Below, piece after piece: positions 16,116-22,731 of a DNA stretch of 22,731 nucleotides. This stretch comes from Bacteroides sp. UBA1317 (GTDB lineage Bacteria > Bacteroidota > Bacteroidia > Bacteroidales > Bacteroidaceae): positions 1-22,731 of the forward strand of contig DBTL01000077.1 in NCBI GenBank assembly GCA_002307035.1, given 5' to 3'. Position numbers and translations under genes: made by a program. Each line of letters starts with the position of its first letter. Positions within the stretch are counted from its first letter, which is position 1. The notes under the pieces were generated by a model, which was not told the DNA's origin, ran no database searches, and saw only the letters and a list, made by a program, of their open reading frames with translations.

Positions 16116-16778
16116 ATGGAAGCAAAGATTCAACTTATGAAGAAAGTTTATGCTATTGCATTAATTGCCACTTTAATGGCATCTTGCCAGCCTCAAACAA
16201 AACATGAAACAATGGAAGCTAAAAACCAAACAGTAGAAGATATTCTGAATCGCAGAAGTACTCGTGCTTATAAGCCGGAACAAATTAGAAATGAAGATCT
16301 TGACATCATTCTGCAATGTGCCATCAATGCCCCAAGTGCACTCAACAAACAATCGTGGGAAGTGAGGGTGATACAAAAACCGGCGTTGATCAATGCCATC
16401 AACGAGGGTTTTGTAAAATATGCCAGTAACAAGAAGATGGAAGGTAATGCTTCTAAATCTCAAGAGCCCAATTTTAGTGTCTTCCATGGCGCACCAACGA
16501 TTATTGTTGTAGCCAATGACACAAAGAATGATTACAGTGAAGTAGACTGTGGCTTACTTGGGCAAAACATTTTAGTAGCTGCTGAATCAATGAATCTCGG
16601 GACGTGTGTAGTAGGTGGCGTGATAGCATACCTTAGCACTCCTGAAGCCAAGGATTTAGTTGCCCAACTTAATTTACCACCCAATTACAAACCTCTTTAC
16701 ACAATTACGATAGGATATAAAAATCAATGGCCTGATGCTAAGCCAAGAGATAAAACTAAAATTCAGATCATTAAGTAG
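16116..16778 (+). CDS. Nitroreductase-family protein with lipoprotein signal
   Basis: A 220-residue protein. From the second Met (residue 8, base 16137) it has a compact lipoprotein signal peptide, MKKVYAIALIATLMASC, with the lipid-modified Cys at position 24 of the long form; I think 16137 is the more likely start, and the upstream ATG at 16116 would lengthen the n-region. The residues after Cys (QPQTK) lack the acidic run of surface-exported lipoproteins, suggesting a periplasm-facing protein. The nitroreductase domain follows: ILNRRSTRAY (about 43-52), NAPSALNKQSWE (about 71-82), HGAPTIIVVA, and DCGLLGQNILVAAESMNLGTC (FMN and dimer contacts), ending ITIGYKNQWP. It probably binds FMN and reduces nitro or quinone compounds, though NAD(P)H is not normally in the periplasm. 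Its own promoter lies at 16000. Confidence 0.88.
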   Translation: MEAKIQLMKKVYAIALIATLMASCQPQTKHETMEAKNQTVEDILNRRSTRAYKPEQIRNEDLDIILQCAINAPSALNKQSWEVRVIQKPALINAINEGFVKYASNKKMEGNASKSQEPNFSVFHGAPTIIVVANDTKNDYSEVDCGLLGQNILVAAESMNLGTCVVGGVIAYLSTPEAKDLVAQLNLPPNYKPLYTITIGYKNQWPDAKPRDKTKIQIIK

Positions 16779-16795
16779 TCTTCTATATATTTATG

Positions 16796-16855
16796 CAACT
16801 CCCCAAAAATAGTAGAGTTAAAAAAAATAAATAACGACTAAAATTAGGGGAGTTG
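16796..16855. promoter_or_regulatory. Separated inverted repeat CAACTCCCC...GGGGAGTTG at the sigma-factor promoter
   Basis: Nine-bp arms at 16796-16804 and 16847-16855, with a further TAGT/ACTA pairing inside (16810-16813 and 16837-16840). The right arm ends 3 bp before the -7 element at 16859. No T tract follows, so this looks more like an operator pair than a terminator for the nitroreductase. Confidence 0.4.
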
Positions 16856-16858
16856 TGA

Positions 16859-16866
16859 TATATTTG
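16859..16866 (+). promoter_or_regulatory. Bacteroides -7 element (TATATTTG) for the ECF sigma gene
   Basis: TATATTTG followed by C is a strong match. With a start near 16873 the leader before the ATG at 16896 is about 23 nt, which argues for that ATG over the in-frame TTG at 16884. Confidence 0.65.
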
Positions 16867-16895
16867 CGACAAAATATAGCAATTTGTCCATCCAC

Positions 16896-17489
16896 ATGTC
16901 AACAATAGCAAACTTATCACTTAACGATGAACAACTTCTTTTAAATCGCTTTTTAAAGGGACATGATGAGTATTTTACGCTGATTTACAACCGATATGTA
17001 AATCAGCTGATGGCTTATGGAATGGGTTGGGGGTTTGACAGAGAGATGTTAAAGGATGCCATTCAGGATGTATTTTATAAACTTTACTTCAATCGAAAAG
17101 CTTTTGAAGGAGTAACAAATCCCAAATCATATTTAATAAGGGCCTTGAAAAACAGAATTTTAGATCTCCAGAAGAATAATATAGAGACTACCGGGCTGAC
17201 TGATCTGGAATTCTCAGTAACTCCAACGATACTCGATAATATGATTGCCGAAGAGGAACGAACAGCTATTGAACGACAAATACAACAATACTTAAATCTA
17301 CTTACAGGAAGGCAACGAGAAGCTGTATACCTTCGATTTATCGAAGAAATGGAGTACGAAGAAATTGCTGAAGTACTTGATATGACTGCTCCTGCAGTTC
17401 GAAAACTTATTTGCCGGGCCATTGCACGTATTCGAACAGAAGATATGTCATTGCTTCTCTTTCTTTGCCTCTCCAGAATGGTAGAATAA
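16896..17489 (+). CDS. ECF-type RNA polymerase sigma-70 factor
   Basis: A 197-residue alternative sigma factor of the FecI-like group expanded in Bacteroidetes. Region 2 spans about 18-90 (FTLIYNRYVNQLMAYGMGW, then DAIQDVFYKLYFNR and NPKSYLIRALKNRILDLQ). Region 4 spans about 130-181 (LLTGRQREAVYLRFIEEMEYEEIAEVL, then APAVRKLICRAIARIR as the helix-turn-helix). Regions 1.1 and 3 are absent, as expected. I chose ATG 16896 rather than TTG 16884. The gene is followed by a FecR-type anti-sigma gene and an STN-bearing receptor, the arrangement for cell-surface signalling: substrate binding at the receptor relieves the anti-sigma factor and frees this protein. The C-terminal tail SLLLFLCLSRMVE is oddly hydrophobic. 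Confidence 0.94.
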   Translation: MSTIANLSLNDEQLLLNRFLKGHDEYFTLIYNRYVNQLMAYGMGWGFDREMLKDAIQDVFYKLYFNRKAFEGVTNPKSYLIRALKNRILDLQKNNIETTGLTDLEFSVTPTILDNMIAEEERTAIERQIQQYLNLLTGRQREAVYLRFIEEMEYEEIAEVLDMTAPAVRKLICRAIARIRTEDMSLLLFLCLSRMVE

Positions 17490-17552
17490 TCGTCTTTTTC
17501 TCCTTTCTAACATTATTTTCCCATCTCTTTTTCAACAATCAAAACAAGAAAG

Positions 17553-17598
17553 CAGATCTACTTTAGATTTTCTTTCTAAGATAATCTGATTTTTATTT
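17553..17598 (+). terminator. Possible terminator between sigma and anti-sigma genes
   Basis: CAGAT (17553-17557) pairs with ATCTG (17584-17588), enclosing a second 6-bp stem (TTTAGA with TCTAAG, one wobble) around a TTTTCT loop. ATTTTTATTT follows at once. There are internal mismatches, so termination is probably partial. Confidence 0.4.
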
Positions 17599-17606
17599 CA
17601 AAAATG

Positions 17607-17632
17607 GGAACGTTTTTGGAAATCTGTCGTCT
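17607..17632 (+). promoter_or_regulatory. Candidate ECF-sigma-dependent promoter (GGAAC-N16-CGTCT)
   Basis: GGAAC at 17607-17611 and CGTC at 17628-17631 are separated by 16 bp and followed by TATA. This is the general ECF promoter pattern (-35 GGAAC, -10 CGTC, spacer 15-17). It lies just after the possible terminator and 21 bp before the anti-sigma ATG at 17654. No TAnnTTTG element is present here. Confidence 0.5.
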
Positions 17633-17653
17633 ATATAAGCAAAAAGAGTATTT

Positions 17654-18820
17654 ATGCAGACTACAGAAAAAGAGTATATGACATATAAAGCAGTAGATTT
17701 TGCTAAAGATCTGCGCTTTATCGGCTGGCGACTGTCACCGAATAGTGCCAGTAACAAGTTCTGGAGCGATTTTCAAAAAGATCATCCGGAGATGAAACCG
17801 GAAATAAATCGCGCCATTGAAATATTACAATCCGTAAAACTAAACAGAACCAGCCTATCTCCTGAAGAAGAAAAGATGGAAGTTGGTAAACTGAAAAAAC
17901 GAATAACCGATAGGAAAAGGCAATTAACGACACGTTACATACTTTATGTAGCCGCGGCTGCTTGTTTGTTCTGTGCCGTATTTATGTTGCAAAATGTTTC
18001 CATCTCTGAGAATAAAATAGACGCGGCGGTTGCCCAAGCATCCAAAGACATTCAATTAATCTCAGATGATCATATCACAATTCTACCTCAAAACGCAATT
18101 ATTGAATGCAAAGCAGATGGGACGATACTTATAGAGAGTAGCGATAAGAAGTCATCTTCAGTCAAAAGTGCACTAAAGATGAATCGATTGATTGTTCCAA
18201 AAGGAAAACGCTCCTCTTTACTAATGCCTGACGGAACAAAAATTTGGATTGCCTCTGGTTCTGAATTAGAATTTCCTACTATGTTTGCTAACAACAAACG
18301 ACAAATACGCTTATCCGGAGAAGCATATCTGGAAGTAGCAAAAGACCGGACAAAGCCGTTCACTGTAAATGGCGATGATTTTTCCGTGGAAGTATTGGGT
18401 ACGAAGTTTAACATTTCTGCTTATCGGGGCAACGCATTCAAGCAGGTAGTATTGCTGGAAGGAAGTGTCAAAGTTAACTCAGGAAGCAAACGCTCACTAA
18501 CTCTCAGCCCAAACCAGATGGCTACTATTACAGGAAACGATATCACGGCCAGTGAAGTAGATGCCTACGATTATATCAGTTGGAAAGACGGTATCCTGAC
18601 TCTGTCAAGCTATCCCCTAAATCAGGTTCTACACTATCTGGAAAGGTACTACGATGTCGAGATAAAGAGTTCTCCGGAAACTGATGTTCTGAAATGTAAC
18701 GGAAAACTAATACTGACAGATAACATTGAAGATGTGCTCGATTGTATTCAATCGACTATGCCCATAAAAATAGAGAAAGAGAATAATCAGATAAAAATAT
18801 GTTTAACCAATCAAAATTAG
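17654..18820 (+). CDS. FecR-family anti-sigma factor (FecR + DUF4974)
   Basis: A 388-residue single-pass inner-membrane regulator. The N-terminal cytosolic part (about 1-92; AVDFAKDLRFIGWRL, then FWSDFQKDHPEMKPEI) should bind the sigma factor. One transmembrane helix spans about 94-112 (RYILYVAAAACLFCAVFML). The periplasmic FecR domain spans about 178-278 (RLIVPKGKRSSLLMPDGTKIWIASGSELEFP, LSGEAYLEVAKD, FTVNGDDFSVEVLGTKFNISAY, VVLLEGSVKV). A C-terminal DUF4974 domain spans about 315-386 (PLNQVLHYLERYYDVEI), the part expected to contact the receptor's STN domain. The Met at residue 9 (17678) is an alternative start. A candidate ECF promoter lies directly upstream and the receptor gene is 133 bp downstream. 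Confidence 0.94.
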   Translation: MQTTEKEYMTYKAVDFAKDLRFIGWRLSPNSASNKFWSDFQKDHPEMKPEINRAIEILQSVKLNRTSLSPEEEKMEVGKLKKRITDRKRQLTTRYILYVAAAACLFCAVFMLQNVSISENKIDAAVAQASKDIQLISDDHITILPQNAIIECKADGTILIESSDKKSSSVKSALKMNRLIVPKGKRSSLLMPDGTKIWIASGSELEFPTMFANNKRQIRLSGEAYLEVAKDRTKPFTVNGDDFSVEVLGTKFNISAYRGNAFKQVVLLEGSVKVNSGSKRSLTLSPNQMATITGNDITASEVDAYDYISWKDGILTLSSYPLNQVLHYLERYYDVEIKSSPETDVLKCNGKLILTDNIEDVLDCIQSTMPIKIEKENNQIKICLTNQN

Positions 18821-18861
18821 TTAAGAATATGAGATAAAAACTAGACGAACAGATCATAAAA

Positions 18862-18925
18862 AGCCGGATAATAAGGGTGTATTATCCGGCTCTGAAAAAA
18901 TCCGTAGCATTAAATGACTGCTACG
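18862..18925 (+). promoter_or_regulatory. Tandem hairpins in the anti-sigma/receptor leader
   Basis: Hairpin 1 is AGCCGGATAAT (18862-18872) with ATTATCCGGCT (18881-18891), a perfect 11-bp stem with an 8-nt loop. Hairpin 2 is CGTAGCA (18903-18909) with TGCTACG (18919-18925), followed by AATGTTTTAATG. Neither has a long T run, so attenuation or mRNA-end protection is more likely than full termination. Confidence 0.55.
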
Positions 18926-18953
18926 AATGTTTTAATGTACTAAATACAAATAT

Positions 18954-21560
18954 ATGAAATTTATTAAGCTATTCAAAAACAAAAGAAACTATTATTTAGC
19001 TTTATTATTCACAATGACTTTTACAGGGTTGTTGGCGCAAAATAACAAACTATCTATTCACAGAAAAGAAGCTACTATTATTCAACTATTTACTGAACTA
19101 GAGAAGAAAAGCGACTATGCATTCTTCTTTTCGGATGATGTAAAAACAGAACTAAGCCAAAGAGTAAGTATCTCTGCTACAGATAAGCCTTTAAAGAAGA
19201 TTTTGGATGAAATATTGGAACAGACTCCTTTAGATTATAAAATAGTAGGCAGACAAATTACCATTAGCCGTAAAGTTAGCAAAAATGTGATCCGGCAAAA
19301 CAAAAAAACAAAAAATATTAGAATTAACGGTGTGGTTACAGATGCGGAAAGTAAAGAACCTCTTGCAAACGTGAATATTTACATTGCAGAGTTGGGAAGA
19401 GGTACTTCTACAGATGAGAATGGAACATTCAGCATCACTATTCCGAATGGCACATATTCTTTCCGCATGTCTTACATCGGCTATAAAACAGGTACGGAAA
19501 AAATAGATGCCAACGAAGATGTCAGTAGCTGCAACTTTAGTCTTCAGTCGGACACGAAATTAGAAGAAGTATTAGTGTTGGCCAACAAGAAAGACGAGAA
19601 TGTGACACGTACAAATATGGGTGTTGAAAAGCTAACAATCAGCGAAATAAAACGCATGCCTGCTCTGATGGGAGAAGTAGACATTATTAAAGCTATACAG
19701 TTACTTCCGGGTGTACAAGCCACTGCCGAAGGAGGATCTGGATATAGTGTACGAGGTGGATCGGCCGACCAAAATCTAATTGTACTAGACAATGCCACGG
19801 TGTATAATGCATCGCATATGTTTGGTTTCTTCTCTGTATTCAATAATGATGTAGTAGACAATGTAGAGCTGTACAAAGGAGATTTGCCCATGAAATACGG
19901 CGGACGCCTGTCGTCGCTGCTCGACGTGCAACTGAGAGATACTTATACCAACAAACTAAAAGGTAGCGGGGGAATCGGATTGATATCCAGCCGTCTGATG
20001 CTGGAAGGTTCCATAGGTGAACGCACCAACTGGATGGTTGGTGGGCGACGAAGTTATGCCGATTTGTTTTTAAAAGCCTCATCCGACGAATCCATCAACA
20101 AGAGCATCATTTACTTCTACGATTTGAATGCAAAATTATCACACCGTCTCTCAAATAAAGATAAATTATCTCTTAACATGTATATGGGTAACGATAAGTT
20201 CGGTGCAGCTTCCGTGGCAGAATTTTCTTACGGCAATCGTGTCGGATCATTAACTTGGGGACATATATTTAACGAAAACATGTTCTTCAAACTAAGCACA
20301 AATATCACAAATTATCATTATGATCTGCAGTCCAAACTGGATAATGCAAAAATTAAATGGGAAGCCGGCATTACAGACATGATGATTCGTTGGGATTGGA
20401 ACCATACCATAAACAATAATCTCAAACTCACTTATGGAGCAACAAGTACACTTCACCATTTTAGTCCGGGATTAATTACGCAACCTGACTATGAGGACTT
20501 TCGCATGCCGAAAAATAAAGCATTGGAACATGGAGTTTACCTCTCTGCTGAACAGAAGCTTACAGATAATTTCACTGTAAGATATGGTCTTCGATGGTCT
20601 ATATTCCAAAATATGGGTAGTGCCACCGTCTACAAATACAATGAGAATTATGAGATTTCCGATTCTACCCGTTACGGATCGGGTAAAATCTATCACACCT
20701 ACCATGCATTGGAACCAAGAGTGGGAATGGTATACAAACTATCCGAGACATCTTCTATTAAAGCCAATTATGCACGCAATACCCAGTTCATACAACTTGC
20801 AAATAACTCTTCAGCAGGATCACCGCTTGATTTGTGGTTTCCCGCCAGTACTAACATAAAGCCACAAAGAGTAGATATGGTATCAGCAGGATACTTCCGA
20901 AACTTTAACCAGAATGCCATTGAGGTGTCTATGGAAGTATACTACAAGAAAATGAATCACGTTATTGACTTTGCCGACCATGCCAATCTGTTGCTGAACG
21001 AGCAATTGGAAGGAGAAGTAAGATCCGGTAAAGGAAAAGCCTACGGGATAGAGTTTATGGTGAAGAAGAATACAGGCCGCCTTACCGGATTTGTAAACTA
21101 TACCTTGTCGCGTTCGGAAAGAACCATACCTGAGATAAATGAAGGCAAGACCTACCTTTCACCTTTCGATAAAACACACAGCATAAACATTTCTGCTTCG
21201 TATGAGCTTTCTAAGAAATGGAGTCTGTCTGCTGCATGGGTTTATGCAACAGGAAATCCCACCTCTTATCCTACCGGAAGATTTGAAGTGAATGGCGAGT
21301 ATTTCCCCATCTATTCGGGAAGAAATGAGTATCGAAAAAAGGATTACCAACGTCTGGATTTATCTGCTAACTATGTACCGTCTCATAAACCCGGGAAAAA
21401 ATGGAAAGGTGAATGGAACTTCTCTTTGTATAATGCATACGGACAAAAAAACCCATGGATTATTACCTATGATCAGAATACATCCAACGGAATACCTAAT
21501 GCAAAAATGACTTATTTATTTAGCATGGTGCCTTCTATCACCTATAATTTTAAATTTTAA
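18954..21560 (+). CDS. TonB-dependent receptor with N-terminal STN signalling domain (transducer)
   Basis: An 868-residue outer-membrane receptor. The signal peptide (about 1-29, ending GLLAQ) is followed by an STN (secretin/TonB N-terminal) domain about 30-107 (KLSIHRKEATIIQLFTELE, VGRQITISR). This periplasmic module reports to FecR-type anti-sigma factors. A carboxypeptidase-regulatory-like domain follows (about 122-205; INGVVTDAESKEPLANVNIYI, GYKTG). The plug (about 225-340) carries SVRGGSADQNLIVLDNATVYN and YGGRLSSLLDV. The barrel ends ITYNFKF with terminal Phe. Proteins of this type both import a ligand and trigger its sigma factor. No SusD gene follows; instead a DUF4249 lipoprotein starts 5 bp after the stop, so the two are surely co-transcribed. 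The substrate is unknown. Confidence 0.94.
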   Translation: MKFIKLFKNKRNYYLALLFTMTFTGLLAQNNKLSIHRKEATIIQLFTELEKKSDYAFFFSDDVKTELSQRVSISATDKPLKKILDEILEQTPLDYKIVGRQITISRKVSKNVIRQNKKTKNIRINGVVTDAESKEPLANVNIYIAELGRGTSTDENGTFSITIPNGTYSFRMSYIGYKTGTEKIDANEDVSSCNFSLQSDTKLEEVLVLANKKDENVTRTNMGVEKLTISEIKRMPALMGEVDIIKAIQLLPGVQATAEGGSGYSVRGGSADQNLIVLDNATVYNASHMFGFFSVFNNDVVDNVELYKGDLPMKYGGRLSSLLDVQLRDTYTNKLKGSGGIGLISSRLMLEGSIGERTNWMVGGRRSYADLFLKASSDESINKSIIYFYDLNAKLSHRLSNKDKLSLNMYMGNDKFGAASVAEFSYGNRVGSLTWGHIFNENMFFKLSTNITNYHYDLQSKLDNAKIKWEAGITDMMIRWDWNHTINNNLKLTYGATSTLHHFSPGLITQPDYEDFRMPKNKALEHGVYLSAEQKLTDNFTVRYGLRWSIFQNMGSATVYKYNENYEISDSTRYGSGKIYHTYHALEPRVGMVYKLSETSSIKANYARNTQFIQLANNSSAGSPLDLWFPASTNIKPQRVDMVSAGYFRNFNQNAIEVSMEVYYKKMNHVIDFADHANLLLNEQLEGEVRSGKGKAYGIEFMVKKNTGRLTGFVNYTLSRSERTIPEINEGKTYLSPFDKTHSINISASYELSKKWSLSAAWVYATGNPTSYPTGRFEVNGEYFPIYSGRNEYRKKDYQRLDLSANYVPSHKPGKKWKGEWNFSLYNAYGQKNPWIITYDQNTSNGIPNAKMTYLFSMVPSITYNFKF

Positions 21561-21565
21561 GAACA

Positions 21566-22483
21566 ATGATATACCAGTATATATATAATCACTACAGACG
21601 ATTATCAATTATTATTATCGCTCTCCTCAGCTTTACCAGTTGTACGGAAGACATCGAGCTTGATACAGATGATGCAGATCCTGTTCTCGTAATTTACGGA
21701 GTAATTACCGATGAAATGACTTATCAGGAAATACATCTGAGTGCTTCTAGCGGATATTTTGAAGGAAATAAGAATCCTAAGATATCAAATGCCACAGTAA
21801 CGATCTCCTCCGATAACGGAGAAACCTATCAATTACAGGAAGTGGCAAATGAACCAGGCACATACCGTACTACCACACAAATAGCCGGAAAACCGGGGGA
21901 AACTTACTATTTGAAAGTAACCATAGATTTTAATGCAGACGGCACTCTTGATACATACGAAGCAGAAGCTAAAATGGAAACTAAAGTAGAACTGGATTCT
22001 ATGGATATTTCTTATGAAAAGATAGCCAATTATCACTATTATTCGTTTAACATCTATGCACAAGAACCGGTTGGAGATAATTATTATATGTGCCGCTATA
22101 TTATTAACGATTCCGTGTACGATCAAATAAGTAAATATATTATTTTTGACGATTTGAGTTTAGACAATCAATATATTAAAGGCAGTTCAATCGGTTATTT
22201 CAGTGATGAATCCGAAAGAGGTAAGTATGTTGACGATGATGATTATGACAATATGGTGTTTGTAGCCGATGGAGATGTTATTAAGGTAGAATTATCAAAC
22301 ATAAACAAAGGATATTACAATTTTCTGGAGCAATGCCAAGATGAAAAAGATGGAGAAAATCCTTTCTTTGGGGGTCCATTAAGTAACATAACGACCAATA
22401 TTAAAGGGGGTGGTATCGGTTATTTCGCTGCTCGCAGCATATCTAGAGCAACAAGCATAGCAAAGAAAGAAGAAGTACAATAA
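21566..22483 (+). CDS. DUF4249-family lipoprotein, predicted surface-exposed
   Basis: A 305-residue lipoprotein with a hydrophobic signal (LSIIIIALLSFTSC) and the lipidated Cys at position 26. The residues after Cys are strongly acidic (TEDIELDTDDAD), resembling the lipoprotein export signal that sends Bacteroidetes lipoproteins to the cell surface. The mature part starts with VLVIYGVITDEM and has beta-rich repeats (SNATVTISSDNGETYQL, YRTTTQIAGKPGETYYLKV), as in DUF4249 proteins, and ends with a Gly-rich IKGGGIGYFAARSIS segment. This family commonly sits next to TonB-dependent receptors. By position it may be a ligand-binding or lid partner analogous to SusD, but this is inference. It starts 5 bp after the receptor and is the last gene before a strong terminator. 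Confidence 0.88.
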   Translation: MIYQYIYNHYRRLSIIIIALLSFTSCTEDIELDTDDADPVLVIYGVITDEMTYQEIHLSASSGYFEGNKNPKISNATVTISSDNGETYQLQEVANEPGTYRTTTQIAGKPGETYYLKVTIDFNADGTLDTYEAEAKMETKVELDSMDISYEKIANYHYYSFNIYAQEPVGDNYYMCRYIINDSVYDQISKYIIFDDLSLDNQYIKGSSIGYFSDESERGKYVDDDDYDNMVFVADGDVIKVELSNINKGYYNFLEQCQDEKDGENPFFGGPLSNITTNIKGGGIGYFAARSISRATSIAKKEEVQ

Positions 22484-22576
22484 TCTTCTGACTTCAAAAG
22501 TTCAAGTACCTCCTTTGGAAACTTAAGAACTATTAATATACAAGACTTAACTTTATTATTTGAGCGAATCAAAATT

Positions 22577-22608
22577 AGGGCTGTACTTTTACGAGTTCAG
22601 CCCTTTTT
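22577..22608 (+). terminator. Intrinsic terminator of the sigma/receptor locus
   Basis: AGGGCTG (22577-22583) pairs with CAGCCCT (22598-22604). Inner ACT/AGT pairing continues the stem past one T-T mismatch, and a run of five T begins at 22604. It lies 94 bp after the DUF4249 stop. Confidence 0.8.
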
Positions 22609-22731
22609 CGTATGTGATGCACTAACAATGCAGACAGCTCTTGAAAAGATTCGTGATAGCTCCTGATTTTCGATTAATTTACAACGGGAAGAAGATAGAA
22701 CTTCAACGTGTTGAATGTACGAGATCAGCGT
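22609..22731. other. Window-edge stretch with no assignable gene
   Basis: After the terminator, a plus-strand frame without an ATG stays open from the stop codon near 22623 to the window end (it includes APDFRLIYNGKKIELQRVE), and one minus-strand frame is also open from the edge to a stop inside the terminator stem. Neither product is recognisable, and both are too short to call. Confidence 0.3.

Noticed and set aside
16884..16895. TTG at 16884 as the sigma-factor start
   Set aside because: It falls only about 10 nt after the expected transcription start, and an ATG four codons later gives a normal leader and a normal N-terminus.
22499..22531. Bulged hairpin after the DUF4249 gene
   Set aside because: Bulged stem without a T tract; the hairpin at 22577 is a far better terminator.

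Overview
The window looks like a chromosomal segment of a Bacteroides-type anaerobe (Bacteroidales). It is AT-rich, and several genes are preceded by the Bacteroides -7 promoter element TAnnTTTG rather than a classical -10 box. It encodes a hybrid two-component regulator, three TonB-dependent receptors with carboxypeptidase-like N-terminal domains, an ECF sigma/FecR pair and a DUF4249 lipoprotein, all gene types that are abundant in this phylum. No rRNA, tRNA, CRISPR array or complete insertion sequence was seen. The species cannot be named from the sequence.

Layout. (1) 1-2.9 kb: the 3' part of a hybrid histidine kinase/response regulator/AraC protein, converging on a two-gene minus-strand unit (a DUF2007/zinc-ribbon protein, then an exported alpha/beta-hydrolase esterase). 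(2) 2.9-8.1 kb: a TonB-dependent receptor, then a compact run of three genes: a CNNM/CorC-type CBS transporter, an inositol monophosphatase-family phosphatase and an O6-alkylguanine-DNA alkyltransferase. A terminator follows. (3) 8.1-9.7 kb: an unrecognised small membrane or exported protein, then a single-chain DoxD-DoxA (thiosulfate:quinone oxidoreductase-like) protein. (4) 9.8-12.3 kb: a minus-strand outer-membrane beta-barrel receptor of the OMP_b-brl_3 type. (5) 12.6-16.8 kb: four reductases close together: an exported Acg-type nitroreductase, an Old Yellow Enzyme, an MDR-type enone reductase (the last two probably an operon) and a lipoprotein nitroreductase. (6) 16.9-22.5 kb: ECF sigma factor, FecR-type anti-sigma factor, TonB-dependent receptor with an STN signalling domain, and DUF4249 surface lipoprotein, ending at a strong intrinsic terminator.

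The most interesting unit is region 6, which has the parts of a cell-surface signalling uptake system. The sigma gene has a housekeeping-type promoter. A hairpin with a T tract follows it, and then, just before the anti-sigma gene, there is a good match to an ECF-type promoter (GGAAC, 16 nt, CGTC). This suggests that the sigma factor drives its own anti-sigma factor, receptor and lipoprotein. Two hairpins between anti-sigma and receptor may tune their ratio. No SusD is present, so the substrate is probably not a canonical glycan; it cannot be read from the sequence.

Region 5 looks like a defence set against electrophiles, nitro compounds or quinones. Two of its four flavin or NAD(P)H enzymes carry export signals, and its promoters carry unexplained inverted repeats. 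No regulator gene lies within it.
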